DNA of 64,000 nt from Madurella fahalii (Eukaryota; Ascomycota; Sordariomycetes; Sordariales), in contig CM056875.1 of the NCBI GenBank assembly GCA_029876055.1, positions 3,559,001-3,623,000 of the forward strand, written 5' to 3'. Each line of letters begins with the position of its first letter. The first letter of the stretch is position 1. The notes under the pieces were generated by a model, which was not told the DNA's origin, made no database searches, and worked only from the letters and a program-made list of their open reading frames with translations. Positions 1 to 10,909 of this stretch are shown piece by piece. The position numbers and the translations under genes were made by a program.

Positions 1-249
1 GAACCACTTTCGGTTAACGGCCTGCTGTGCCACAGCAACCGCGCTATCGCGTGCCGTGCAGTCTAGCTTGGTGCAGCTACTGCACACCACAGGGCTGTCT
101 CACCCCTGTAATTTAGTGTGGTGGCCGGGTCGATCCACTTGACAGGCAGATGCAATGCTCCGCCGATCCGAACATCGCTTACCTCGCTCACCCTCACCAT
201 CGATCTGCCAGAGAGGTTCTGTGCCCGTGGATGAACCAGGGTAGCGGCC
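1..249. other. Left-edge non-coding sequence
   Basis: I see no supported exon here. It is presumably the promoter and 5' leader of the plus-strand gene starting at 250. No complete upstream gene is visible and no clear tRNA, repeat or transposon signal was found. Confidence 0.5.
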
Positions 250-2761
250 ATGGATCGCAGCGGGCCGCCGTCGTACCAAGATGCCATGAAACGGTCGGAC
301 TGGCTGGCACTCGTTGCACCGTATGTGCAAGTCAGAGAATACGCCCGTCTTTGCCTCGTCTCCAGCCGCTTCTACCACCAGTTCGCGCCGCGTCTCTGGA
401 ATGATCCCCTGAGTGCGGCGGCCATCTTGAACCGAGACAATGGCGAGTGCCCGGCACATTAATTGAATTGGCCTGCGCGTTGTCTAACCACCAATGTGCC
501 TTTACGCAGATCTCGAGTGGTTTTATCGCTTCATGAGGCATATGGGCCGTGTCCGAGCAGCCACCCGTGCCTTTGTCGTCTCTCTGGACCTGCGAGGATT
601 TGTCATGGGCACAGCTGATTTCGCTCTGTACTCCTGGGGCAAGACGCTCTCCGAGACTCTGCGGATGTTGCCGTCCACATTTCCCAGGCTCAGGTGTATC
701 CTTCTTGACGGTCACCCCGACATTGAAACCGATGCTCTGCTGGACGCCCTTGGCTCCGGGCCCCTACTCCTGAGTATACCGCAGTGTGAAGCTGGGCTGC
801 CAAATTCGTTCTTCGCATCGCCGTGCGTGAAGAACCTCGTGTATCTGGATATATCTGGCATGCCTGGCTCCCTGAGGAATCCCCTCGTCCAGGGGACGTT
901 AAGTCCTCTGAATCTGCCTAATCTCCGCATCCTGAAAGCGCAGGGCCGGGAGATGGATGACTCCACGGCGAACCTACTCTTCAAGACGTTCAAAGAGCAG
1001 TTGTGGAGCATCGACTTGAGCTACAACAAGCTCACGGATGCCATCTTTGTCGATATGCATCATTTCGCCTTCCCTGCGCTCAACTCAAGGACAGGCAATT
1101 TTGCCGTCGAGGGACGGCTTACACATCCTCCGGGAGAGGGAAGTGCCTCATTTGGCAAGTTCTGCTTCGTCGAAGAGTCAAATTGGAGCGCAAGTTTTAG
1201 TCATCCTCAGAGGTATCTCGCCGATGCTCCCGCTTACACCCGCAGCGCGCATGAAGCGCTCCAAGGGATTACTAGTGCCCGCCTCGATGGCCGCGTCAAG
1301 ATACGGCCCGACTCGCCAGGCGCGGTCAAGGCGATGCTCTCTGGTGGACCGGGAAATCACAGCACCCCGCCGGAGGACATTCATGAACTGGACATCTGTC
1401 GGGGCCACCATGGCATCACCCATCTGTATCTGAACGGTAACAATATCTCGGCCGGCGGCCTAGCCAGAATGATCAGGTCGTCTCCCGGACAGCTCCAGCA
1501 TCTTGAATGCGAATCCATGTCCGTCATTATTCATGAAGCTGTCCGTCCCTCCTGGCTCGCTCCGGGTAAGGCGAGAATATTAGGCATCCTCGGCCTCGCA
1601 CATGTTTTCCGCCCGGTATTTTCCTCCAACCTGCAGGTGCTGCGCATCCACCACTCGCTCGTCACACAGCTCTTGACTCTCGAACTCGACGGCGTATCGA
1701 GCATGGAGAATCTGTGGTTGGCCGAGACATGCCTCCTTCCGCGGGCGGAGATGGCGTACCCCGAAGCATTCGTCCCGGACATGAATCCCAGACTGCAATC
1801 CCTGGTCTTGACGCAAATTCCCCGGTATTCCACCGGCCCACTGATTGAGAAGCTGACCAATTTCCTGAAGCTTGCGTCAATACAAGAGCGTGCGATCCAA
1901 GATGTTAAGGTAACCACTCGTCGCGGTCCGTCAACGCTACGGGGTCTGCGCCATATCTGTCTCGAATTCGAACCGGACCCTCGGGAAACGGAAGCGTTGT
2001 TCGGGGAGCGGTCTGACGACGAAGATAGCCTCGATCCTGAAGGACTGATGTCCCAAGAATTCAGCTTCTTCGGATCCTCAAGCTGGAGCTCCTCATCCAA
2101 GAAGCCGTCTACATCGGCGGGGAGACGCCCCGCCGCGGTGGCGAGCCCCCGCAATGAGCCCGAGCTCAGGAGCAACAGCAACCAAGAGTCGGCCCGACGA
2201 CTGGAACAGCCTTCGCCCTCTCCATATCCCCCGACTGAGACAACAGAGGGCGGTTCGTACGTGACTTTTAACAATGACGGGAGGAACCCCCCCCTGGCCG
2301 TCTGGATCGGCTCCCCCACCACCGCCGCATCGCCCGCCGTGAGGGAATACGCCCGCCTCCTCACATCCACCTCCAACCCCGGTAGCAGCAGCGCTCTCCA
2401 AACAGATCCAACCCCGTCCTCCCCGGCGCACATCGCCGCCGGCGTGCCCCCGCACTCCTACATCTTCCCCGCCGCCTGGGAGGCCATGCTCTTCCCCCGC
2501 GATCCCCCGCACCTCGTCTTCAATGCCAAACATAAAAGGCCGAGTCGCGCAGAGCTGCGGGGGATGCGAGACGTCGTGGCAGCCATCAAAGAATACCGCG
2601 CCAAGACGAGGGCGGCGTATGATAGATGCGATGCGGCGACCAGAGACGGAAAAGGGGGAAAGGAAGGGGAAGGGCTGCCGCATTTCCATTGGACCGGGAG
2701 GCTGGAGGTGTCGATGGTGGATTTGACGAAGCACTTCCATCAGTCGCGGTATTGGCGGTGA
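250..2761 (+). CDS. F-box-like / leucine-rich-repeat protein, fungal
   Basis: Two exons are proposed: 250-442 and 510-2761. The first encodes an F-box-like start (LALVAPYV..YARLCLVSSRFYHQFAPRLW), typical of fungal F-box/LRR proteins. The second carries LRR-like segments (LVYLDISG, LWSIDLSYNKL, ITHLYLNGNNIS) and a Ser/Pro-rich stretch at about nt 2050-2300. A conserved-looking C-terminus ends in HFHWTGRLEVSMVDLTK. The join needs a GC-AG intron (443-509, donor GCGAGT, branch CTAAC near 484, acceptor ACGCAG), which gives ..RDND-LEWFY... A GT donor at 411 in the same phase is the alternative and would shorten exon 1. A role as an SCF substrate adaptor is inferred from the architecture only, and the target is unknown. 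The LRR-like copies are irregular, so the family call is moderate. No partner gene adjoins it. Confidence 0.7.
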
Positions 2762-2986
2762 TGGTTAGATCCCGGTTTGATCTTTATGTGGCATAATTCG
2801 ATGAATATAAGGGAAGATAGTGTGGAGTTGGTGGTTTCAGTATCGGATGTCATCATCCCGGCAAGAGCACTGGTTTCATATTACTCTAAGGGTATGATGA
2901 AACATTTCGTATACAGGACATCACTGCCCTTCTGTCCTCTGCTTTAGCAGGTGCGCACGACTCGAGGTTAGATCGGGCTCCTATCG

Positions 2987-3304
2987 ATGTCAGCTCTGAA
3001 GGTTAGTACACGCCGTTGGTGAATACCGTCGGTCCAAGCTCACCTCTCTGGCAGGACGCCATGGAGAGAAGATGATGTACTACTCTAGACTACTAAAACT
3101 GATTTACAGGTGCAAATATACGCAAATAAAGGGATTGAAGTCATCCCTGCTGATGCGCCCCCCCGCCTGGATCGTTCAGAGAGCATCCCCAACGAAACAG
3201 AGCGAGAAATCTATCCCATTATCTACCCGCCGGCCGTCGCTGCATTTGACAAGTCGTTTCCTACAACGCCCAAAAGAAGGTTTGCTCCGACCAGAATTTT
3301 GTGA
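2987..3304 (+). CDS. Possible small two-exon gene, 69-aa orphan protein
   Basis: Exon 1 (2987-3001) encodes MSALK. An intron of 108 nt (3002-3109) starts GTTAGT, carries a TACTAAAAC-like branch site and ends TTTACAG. Exon 2 (3110-3304) stays open to a TGA. The product is about 69 residues, acidic then basic, with segments GIEVIPADAPPR, YPIIYPPAVAAFDKSF and PKRRFAPTRIL. It has no signal peptide or membrane segment. The splice signals and the protein-like composition are the only support, and I recognise no family. It lies between the LRR gene and the 3' end of GGC1, which is convergent with it. It could instead be a fragment of a decayed gene or a non-coding transcript. Confidence 0.4.
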
Positions 3305-3410
3305 TTGTACATATACAGGGGTGCGCCTCTGCAAGACACCCACCCCTTTATCGGCCCCTCGGGTTGGCCCCTGAACCGCTCAATACTACCTCCCAGCCAT
3401 CATCCCGTCC

Positions 3411-4754
3411 TTATTTCCGGGCAAACGCAGTGTCAAAAGCAGGGATGAGCGTCTGCGCCAGCCAGAAAGAGAAGACCAGCTTGGGCCCGGTCATCAGGAG
3501 CTGTGATGGGAGTGTTAGCTGTAGCCCTCCCATGGGGAGTTGAGACAGGCTTGGGCCGACTCACCTTGGGGACTAGGCCCTTGAAGAAGGCCGAGGCGCC
3601 CTCGTTCTTGGCCATGTTGGTCAGAATCCGGAAGCCGCTCTCGGGGTTGTCGAAGTTGCGGTTCTGGATGCGCGTCTTGATGACGTCGAGCGGCGCCGAC
3701 ACGACGAGCGAGGCTGACGCACCGGCGATTGAAGCGACAAAGTTCTGGAACCAGGTCGCCTTGTTGTAGTCTTGCAGCTTGAAGAGGAACTCCTTGGCGA
3801 AAGCAGAACCACCGAAGAGCTGTATAGGGGTTAATATTATGATGACCCGGGGGTTACCAGGAAGAAGCATACCGCGAAAGATCCCGGAGCGTTTCTCGCC
3901 GCTGTCCAGCCCCAGCCTCTGTAAAGGCCGAATCCTTCGTCCTTAATAATCTTCAGGACACCCCGGCCCCGGAAGGCCTCGGGGTTTGTCTGCCGCTTGA
4001 TCTTGAGGACATCAAGGGGTAATAGGACGATCTCGCCAATGCCGATGAGACTAACGATCCCTTTGGTCAGCCCCTATTCCTTAGTTTTTCTCCCCATGGA
4101 CAAAAGGGATCTCACCTTCCCGCAGTCGAGTGCATAATCGCCTTGCCCGTCTTCTTGCCGAACGCATTCTCAAAGTCCTTGCCGTAGTGGGTGCCGAGGA
4201 AGTCGCGCGCCACGGGCTGGCCGCCGTACTTGTATATCCGCTGCAGCACCTTGTAGCCAGCCGCATACCCGAGGCCAGGGAAGAGCGAGATGAACTTCCG
4301 GCCCAGCGGCGCGGCGGCCTTGTCCTTGAAGATGACGGTGTTGAGTTGCGACATGCTGGAGACCTATATTTCCCGCTCCAGTCAGTCCCATCTGCTGCCC
4401 CGGCCCGCTTCGTCGGCGCGGGAATGCGTCGAAACAAAACACACCTTCGTCTCATTGCTCATCAGCCGCTTCGCGATGGTATCGACCTGTTGGCAACCCA
4501 GTCAGCCTTTGGCTGTTCCCCCTTCCATCCACACCCCCAATCGGACTTCCGGAATCGCATCGAGTCGGTCGACGCACAGGATGGAAGATAGCCAGCTCGG
4601 CAATACCAGCAGAACCTGTATACAAGCAAAGGTCAATCGCACTGTCTCCAATAAACAAATCCGAACTGATCAATTGGCCGGTATACATACCAGACCCCAA
4701 CAACCTCGCCAGGTTGGACTCCTTCTCCCGCGCGGCAGCCATTGGAGGAGACAT
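3411..4754 (-). CDS. GGC1: Mitochondrial GTP/GDP carrier (Ggc1/Yhm1 type)
   Basis: This is an inner-membrane carrier of the SLC25 family that exchanges cytosolic GTP for matrix GDP; loss in yeast disturbs iron and mtDNA. The spliced protein starts MSPPMAAAREKESNLARLLG at 4754 and ends DTAFARK-stop at 3411. Three repeats are visible with carrier signatures HPVDTIAKR, LPLDVLKIKRQT and SAPLDVIKTRIQ. The Ggc1-typical segments LFPGLGYAAGYKVLQR and NRNFDNPESG are also present. Six introns are needed: after GSG, HP, ETK, AG, GSFA and LVPK. All have GT..AG ends in consistent phase, for example GTATGT after GSG and GTGAGT after LVPK. The assignment rests on close agreement with yeast Ggc1 along its length. 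Its 3' end faces the small gene at 2987-3304. Confidence 0.94.
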
Positions 4755-5476
4755 GGTGACTGTTTTTTTCTCTATTTCTATTTTGCGCCCGTGTAAACAA
4801 CCGGAAGAACGAACTCCCAAAAGCAAAAAAGAAGAATAAATCCGGATGGACAACCAACGCGCTCGGAGCAAGGGGAAATAATAAGAGAGAGACGGTGTTG
4901 TCCTCCGCGAGTAAAAGACTGGATCCGACTTATTATCGGGCGGTCACCGCAGACCGAAAAAAGGGAAAAAAAAATTCTAGAGCATCCCGCTAGCAGGGAG
5001 CTCCGACAGCGGGGATTCGCGCGCGTCGAGTCCCTGTTCCTGGAGCTTATCGGTTATCGGCATTAGCGTAGCCCGATGTGCATACATGTACCGGACCAGA
5101 GTTTAACACATCAGAGTTGTCACATCTGAGGCCTCCACAGGTTTATCTAGTGCCCTTCCGGTTACATTGCATTGTCTAATGCGCTTTTGTAGAATTCACC
5201 AATCTCTAGAGCAACAAATTTGAAGCAGCCGATACACCCAGGACTACCCGAATGTCTTAGAACCAGGGGATATGGCCAGGTACACCCCCTCCCCGTTGGA
5301 GACGGGTTGCTGATCCCACGAAGAAAAGCCAAGAACCCTCCCAGAAAACACCAGCCAGATGCACATTTAGTCCCGCCAACCATACGCCGCCGATGCAATG
5401 TGACCATGACCCTGTTGGTATCAGACAAAAGGCCCGCGCCCAAGATCAAATCAAGAGGCAGTCCATCCTCCATTTC
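4755..5476. other. Intergenic, GGC1 5' region and RPC82 3' region
   Basis: These 722 bases hold the promoter and leader of GGC1, with A-rich runs near 4795-4980, and the 3' flank of RPC82. Open frames here have no splice signals or recognisable protein features. I see no RNA gene or repeat. Confidence 0.5.
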
Positions 5477-7758
5477 CTAGAAATCCCTTAGCACCGAAAC
5501 GACGTCATCTATCCTCATGACCTGAGAGAAGAGCTGCCGCTCGTTCCCCAAGAATCGGGAATACCTCTCATAGTATTCCTTCCTCATGGTATCCTTCTCC
5601 CTTCCCCTGACGTCGGTCCGCTTCGTCGTCGCCAGCACGTCCTTCTCCTTCTCGCGGAGCATGTCCAGGACCTGGAGGCAGTGGATCATGCTCTTGTAGC
5701 TGGTGTCGAGCAGCCGGTCGAGCGATCGATCCACATCGCAGTACCACAAGAAGAACGACTTCTTAACGTCAGCCTTGACGTCCCTAGGGACCTCCTGCAC
5801 GTGCACAAAGCCCGCAGTCTGCATCTCCAGCATCTTTTGTTGCAGCTCGGGCTTACGCATGAGCGCCACGTTGGGGAGCGCTTTCTCGTCCAGTTTGCCC
5901 TTGGCGCGGAGGATGCGCACTAGGCGCAGACCTTGCTGTCCCGATGTATTTTCAATCATCCAATCGAGTTCGGCCTCGCGCAGGGCACCCATCACAGGTT
6001 CGAAGTCGACAGTCCAGTCGTTCTGCCCGCAGTGCCGCACGAAGCGCTGCGGGCATTCTGACAACATAAGGAGGTGTTGTCGAAGCTGGGTCGGGCGATC
6101 TAACCGTCGCTCTTTGGTAGACGCCGAGTCGTCGAACTTGACCTTGGTGCCCTTCGCGCCATTAACACCGTTCACGCCGTTGACGCCGTTTGTCCCGTTG
6201 GTTACCGGGCCTTCGTAATCCGAGTCGTATTCCGACTCATCGTTGGAACCGCCATCCTTTTCGTCTTCGTCCGCACTAGCGTACCCATCAACCTCTGCCT
6301 CTGCCATCAACACCCTCTTCCCCGGGGCGTTCTCTTGAATCTTGTTGGCGGCACGGGAAGAAATCTGTCGCCTATCTGCCTTTCCCATTCCCAGAGATAA
6401 GTCGACAGATGTCCTGAGGCTGTCCAAGATCTGAGCTGTGGTAACGGAACCCAATCCCAACTTCTCCTCGTCGTCTTCCCCGGAATCTATTACTGGGTCC
6501 GGGCGGCAGCGTGCGAGGTCCTTTGTGAGCAGCTTCAAGAGAATGCCGTACACATAGGCTGTGGTTTCCCCGAATACGTCAGTCGCAAAGTGAACAAGAC
6601 GGCGGTTCCGCAGCTCGACGAGACACCTTTCGTAGTTTACGCGGATGACTTGTTTCGGCTGCGAGGATGTCAGCATCGCCGGGATTGGTGCCTATTAGAG
6701 CCCTACTACTTCGACTCACCTCAAGAGCTGGGTCGGTCTCATCGTCCTGGGCCCCGTTCGACATGCCTACGCCGGCAAAGAGCTTCCGTCTCTTGGCGAC
6801 CGTGCCGTTTTGCTCCAGTTTACGCTTCAGAGATTTGGACTCGCTGCGAACCTTGCGGAGACCCTCGATGATTTTCTCCTGCAACTCAACCTTGGCCTTG
6901 TTTCCCTTGATCCCTCCACGGAAATGCTTGTCCATAACCTCTTTCTCGATGGTCTTCAAGATGTCTTGTGGGCTCTCAAAAGTCTTGGAGTGGACAACGT
7001 CGATTAACTGGGCTTCTACAAGCCGGCAAATGATCGAGTTGAGCTGCGCGGTGCTCTTGACCAGGAGCCCTATCTTCTTGGCTGGGGACGCATCTCCGTT
7101 GACGCCATTGGTGTCGGCCCCAAAGCCGTCATCTTCCCCAGCAAGAGCGGTAGCCTTGCTAGCCTGGTCGATTTTGTCCTGGTAGGCGGCGATCAAGTCC
7201 GAGACGCGCGTTTGACCAGAGAGAAGGAGACTCTGCACAACATCTTTCGCCGGGGCGCCGAAAGAGGTATCGACCATCTCGAGAATCTTGCCGGTGCGGA
7301 TCAGATTGTACGCGTGCTCGATGTTAGCCTCGTAAAAAGCGAAGTCCGCGCCGGAATCGAGGTGGTAGAAGAGTAAGTTGTGCTGGATCAAGACTGCGAG
7401 GCCATGACGAAGTTGACGCGGCGTCATCGCCGTGTATTGAGCGAGCTGCGGCAGGTTTGATCTGCCCTTGTTGAGCAGCGTCAAGAATATCCTCTAGAGG
7501 CAACCAGTTAGCGTCGGCGCAACATCAACAATCAGCGGCAGGTGTTCGAAAAAGATAGGGAGCAGTGCGTACTGAGGGGAGCTCGCCATAGAGTTCGTCA
7601 ATCAGCAGAGAACATAGCTCTGTCACAGGTTTTGTCTGCAATGACCGCGTCAGCTCACAAGCTTGGAGAGAAAGCGTGGTATGTTGCAATATTGCATGAT
7701 ACGCGATGCAGAATGGCCGCGAGGTGGCAAGCGCGGGGATCCCACTTACGACCAACAT
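5477..7758 (-). CDS. RPC82: RNA polymerase III subunit RPC82 (C82/Rpc3)
   Basis: This is a subunit of the Pol III heterotrimer C82/C34/C31, which is needed for promoter opening at tRNA and 5S genes. Four exons are supported: 7758-7750 (MLV), 7635-7574, 7493-6720 and 6658-5477. The joined start reads MLV-TKPVTELCSLLIDELYG, as in other Pezizomycotina RPC82 proteins, followed by SRIFLTLLNKGRSNLPQL. The winged-helix region includes LTLLNKGRSNLPQLAQ and TPRQLRHGLAVLIQHNLLFY. Later come an acidic linker with an NGVNG repeat (about nt 6150-6210) and a C-terminal coiled segment. The first exon is only nine nucleotides, so the start is easily missed; it is set by the GTAAGT donor at 7749. The gene is head-to-head with QCR2. 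Confidence 0.94.
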
Positions 7759-8487
7759 GCTGGCGGATGGGGAGTGTCGCTGGTTTTTTGATTTTAAGAT
7801 TTGGCGTCTAGAGATTCTCTCACTATCTCTAGAGCTGCCACAATTGCTACCGGAGAGTCATTGAAGAACCTCGACGGTAATGCGAGGTGATGCTTGGTGC
7901 AGCGCGGGAAGGGTAGTCTGGTGGGGGACTGGAGAAAGTCTGATAATTTTTGAGTCGACCTGTCGCAGAGTCACAGCCAAAAGGCAAATTTTGGGGCGGC
8001 CGGCGCGGGGCAGCTCTAAAAGCCACTCTAGCCAATCGCGGCCTCCCTTACACTGCTGACACCCCCAAGTTCGTGCCATTGAAGATGTTAGGCAGACTAT
8101 GTATCTGGCACCGAAACGCCTGCAGTATAGAGGATCAAGGTTGAAAAGCAGAGTATAATGCCTATCAAAATGTAGCAGTTTACTAAGAGGTAATTGCGGC
8201 GTACAAACACAAGGCGTGGACGGTTGGACAGGGATTGAGAGGTGGTTGTTCGCGCAGCCGTGCACAGTGCTTCTAGCCGTGTCCACGTTGTCCAAAGCCT
8301 GGAACTCCCGTCGAAAGCCAGCCACGGCCGGGAGCACGGTCTCGGCACAGCCAATTTTTCCGCCATACCGGGAACCCCCCAGGGAATTTTCGGAATTGCT
8401 AAGGTAGCCCAGAGCAGAGCTCCCTCAAGCAGCGCCTTGCCGCAAACCTCGACAATTGTCAATTGACAACAATCGGCCCCTCCAACC
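7759..8487. promoter_or_regulatory. Shared divergent promoter region RPC82 / QCR2
   Basis: These 729 bases separate the two start codons. A CCAAT-type element lies near 8031. Two overlapping palindromes occur just before QCR2: GACAATTGTC at 8451-8460 and TTGTCAATTGACAA at 8456-8469. Long open frames on the minus strand are not supported by composition or splicing. No transcription start can be assigned by eye. Confidence 0.45.
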
Positions 8488-10034
8488 ATGATTTGCAGAC
8501 CGGCTCTGACGAGGGGCAGCCAGCTGGCTCTTCGCTGCCAGGGCGCTGCGAAGCTTGCACGGCGTGGATTTGCGACGGCCGCCTCGCCGAAAGCATCATA
8601 CGAGCCGACTACCATCGCCGGCGTCAAGGTCGCCTCCCGAGACGACAATGGCCCGACCACCCGCCTCGCCGTCGTCGCAAAGGCCGGCACCAGATATGAG
8701 CCGCTTCCGGGTCTGACGGTTGGCTTGGAGGAGTACGCCTTCAAGGCAGGTTGCGTCTCGGGGTTGTGTTGGCGCGACTTGGCAAACAGATGAGCTAATT
8801 TGCATCTTGTCGGCAGAACACCGAACGGCGCTCCGCTCTGCGCATCATCCGCGAGGCCGAGCTCCTCGGCGGCCAATTGAGCGCGTACCACACCCGAGAA
8901 GCTCTGATTCTGCAGGCAAACTTCCTCCGAGAGGACCTTCCCTACTTCACCGAACTCCTTGCCGAGGTCATCTCGCAGACGCGGTATACCAGTGCGTGAT
9001 AAAGCTTCCGTTGTGTTGGTACGCTCTTTGCTCATCGTTGCGCATAGCCCACGAGTTCCACGAGGAGGTCGAGGACACCATCCACGCGAAGCAGGCGAAG
9101 CTCGATGCTCCCGCCATCGCTCTCGATGCCGCCCACTCTGTTGCCTTCCACACCGGCCTCGGTGCCCCTCTGTATCCGACCGCCAGCACTCCCATCGCCT
9201 CGTACCTCAATGAAAGCTCGGTTGCCGCCTTTGCCGAGGCTGCATACAGCAAGGCCAACATTGCCGTGGTTGCCGACGGTGCGAGCCAGGCCGGTCTTTC
9301 CAAATGGATCGAGCCCTTCTTCAAGGCGGTGCCTGCCGAGTCCCCGTCGCCTCTGAAGGTGGCAACCTCCAAGTACTACGGCGGTGAGCAGCGGATTGCC
9401 AACACGGGCGCCAGCTCGATGGTTCTTGCCTTCCCCGGCGCTGCCCTCGGTGCCAACCAGCCCGAGACGGCTGTGCTCGTCGGCCTTCTCGGCGGCCAGT
9501 CTACCATCAAGTGGTCTCCTGGCTTCTCTCTCCTTTCCAATGTCACGGCTGCCGCCCCTGGTGCGCAGGCCCAGGCGACCAACTACGCCTACTCCGATGC
9601 TGGCCTCCTGGCCATCCAGATCAGCGGCCGGGCGACCGCCGTCCGGAAGGCTGCCGAAGAGTCGGTCAAGGCGCTCAAGAGCGTTGTTGAGGGCGGTGTC
9701 TCGCAGGAGACCCTGATCAAGGCCATTGCCAAGGCCAAGTTCAACCTGCTGTCCGCCAGCGAGGTCAGCGGCATTGGCCTCGTGCACGCCGGCGCGAACC
9801 TGATCCACGGTGGTCAGCCCCTGCAGGTTACCGAAACGGTTAAGGCTCTGGAGTCTGTGACGGCCGACAAGCTTAAGGCTGTAAGTGTCCTTTTACCTCG
9901 TGACACGGGACGATGTGATACTGACAGGGCTTCAACAGGCGGCCAAGACATTATTAGAGGGTAAGGCGTCGGTTGCAGCGGTGGGTGACCTGCACGTATT
10001 GCCATTCGCTGAGGAACTCGGCCTCAAGGTATAG
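8488..10034 (+). CDS. QCR2: Ubiquinol-cytochrome c reductase core protein 2
   Basis: This is core subunit 2 of respiratory complex III, an M16 peptidase-fold protein that has lost zinc catalysis. Four exons (8488-8745, 8817-8991, 9048-9880, 9939-10034) give 453 residues, the usual length. The Arg-rich, acid-poor start (MICRPALTRGSQ..ARRGFATAAS) is a mitochondrial presequence. Family segments include YEPLPGLTVGLEEYAFKNT, GGQLSAYHTREALILQAN and SNVTAAAPGAQAQATNYAY. Intron 1 has a GC donor (AAG^GCAGGT). Using the nearby GT instead would break the conserved FKNTERRSALR reading. Introns 2 and 3 have GTGCGT and GTAAGT donors. The gene is divergent from RPC82, and the next plus-strand gene, ATP15, also belongs to oxidative phosphorylation. 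Confidence 0.97.
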
Positions 10035-10467
10035 ACGGCGGTGTGGAGCATGGAAAGGAACTGGAAAATGTATCAACAGCCCTCGGCCGTTGTAGATTCG
10101 CGGCTCGTCCCTTTGTGCATATAGTGACTCTATCTAGACTTAACCCACTTTCCTATCTCTGAGATGCGGCGGCGGAGACTAGAGGGCAGGGCGCGGCGCG
10201 AGGGCGATCCGGAGATGATTGTCGGACTTAGTGTATTGATGGAACTGGGGTGTTGTTTGCTGCTATCCACTGTTCAATTGCAATTGTCTCTTGCTGTTGG
10301 GTGGCCACAGCGAGATCCTAGTAAAGTGCCTCTTCACGGTCCTTCCGTGCGAATCACGTGATGCGGAAGCTAGGCGGAGCTTCTCGGCTGCGAGACGTTT
10401 TCTCGCCGGAAACGGCTCTCGCTACAGAACAGCGCAAACCAAGTCACTCTCTGCCAAACCGCCCAAA
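10035..10467. promoter_or_regulatory. QCR2-ATP15 spacer with a CACGTG palindrome
   Basis: This spacer of 433 bases holds the QCR2 3' flank and the ATP15 promoter. The 10-bp palindrome ATCACGTGAT lies at 10353-10362, about 105 bases before the ATP15 start. CACGTG is the core bound by bHLH factors such as Cbf1, but binding here is inference. Confidence 0.45.
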
Positions 10468-10909
10468 ATGACGTTCGCGTGGAAAGCCGCTGGCATTACG
10501 TGAGTCAATTGCTCCTTTTCTATCGGCAGCCTTACGGTCTTTGCGGGCCGGAGGGAGCGGGTCCACCGGACAGATTGGCTAACGTGATTTCCCTCATCGG
10601 CCGGATACAGCTACAACCGCTACCTCGCCGTCGCCTCCCGCGTCGTGCGCCGCAGCCTGAAGGAAGAGAAGAGACTCGCCGCCGAGCACCGGGGACAGCA
10701 AGAACTCAGATTTGCCAAGTGGTCGGTAAGTGGGAGCTTGTCGGGCACATCAAGGAGCTTGGACGACGTTGTAAGGGAGACATGAGGCTGATCGTTCCAA
10801 TTCGCGCAACCCCGAACTACAGAACGGCAAGCAGGGCGACGTCAGGAACCTGGCCGAGGCGAATGCCGAGGCTGCCGTCGAGAGCGCTGCGACCGGTGGT
10901 ACGCGCTAA
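10468..10909 (+). CDS. ATP15: Mitochondrial F1 ATP synthase subunit epsilon
   Basis: This is the small epsilon subunit of the mitochondrial F1 central stalk. Three exons give about 77 residues. Exon 1 starts at 10468 (MTFAWKAAGIT), intron 1 begins at 10500 (GTGAGT) and ends in ACAG before codons for YNRYLAVASRVVRR. Exon 2 ends LRFAKWS before GTAAGT. Exon 3, after CTACAG, encodes NGKQGDVRNLAEANAEAA and stops at 10907-10909. The segments FAWKAAG-ITYNRYLAVA and SLKEEKR match fungal epsilon subunits; the yeast protein is 62 aa, and filamentous fungi carry an added C-terminal tail. No cleavable presequence is seen, as expected for this subunit. It follows QCR2 on the same strand, 433 nt downstream. 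Confidence 0.9.

Noticed and set aside
8097..9035. 312-codon open frame on the minus strand across the QCR2 start
   Set aside because: It lies opposite real QCR2 exons and introns, has no family features, and its codon pattern mirrors the coding strand.
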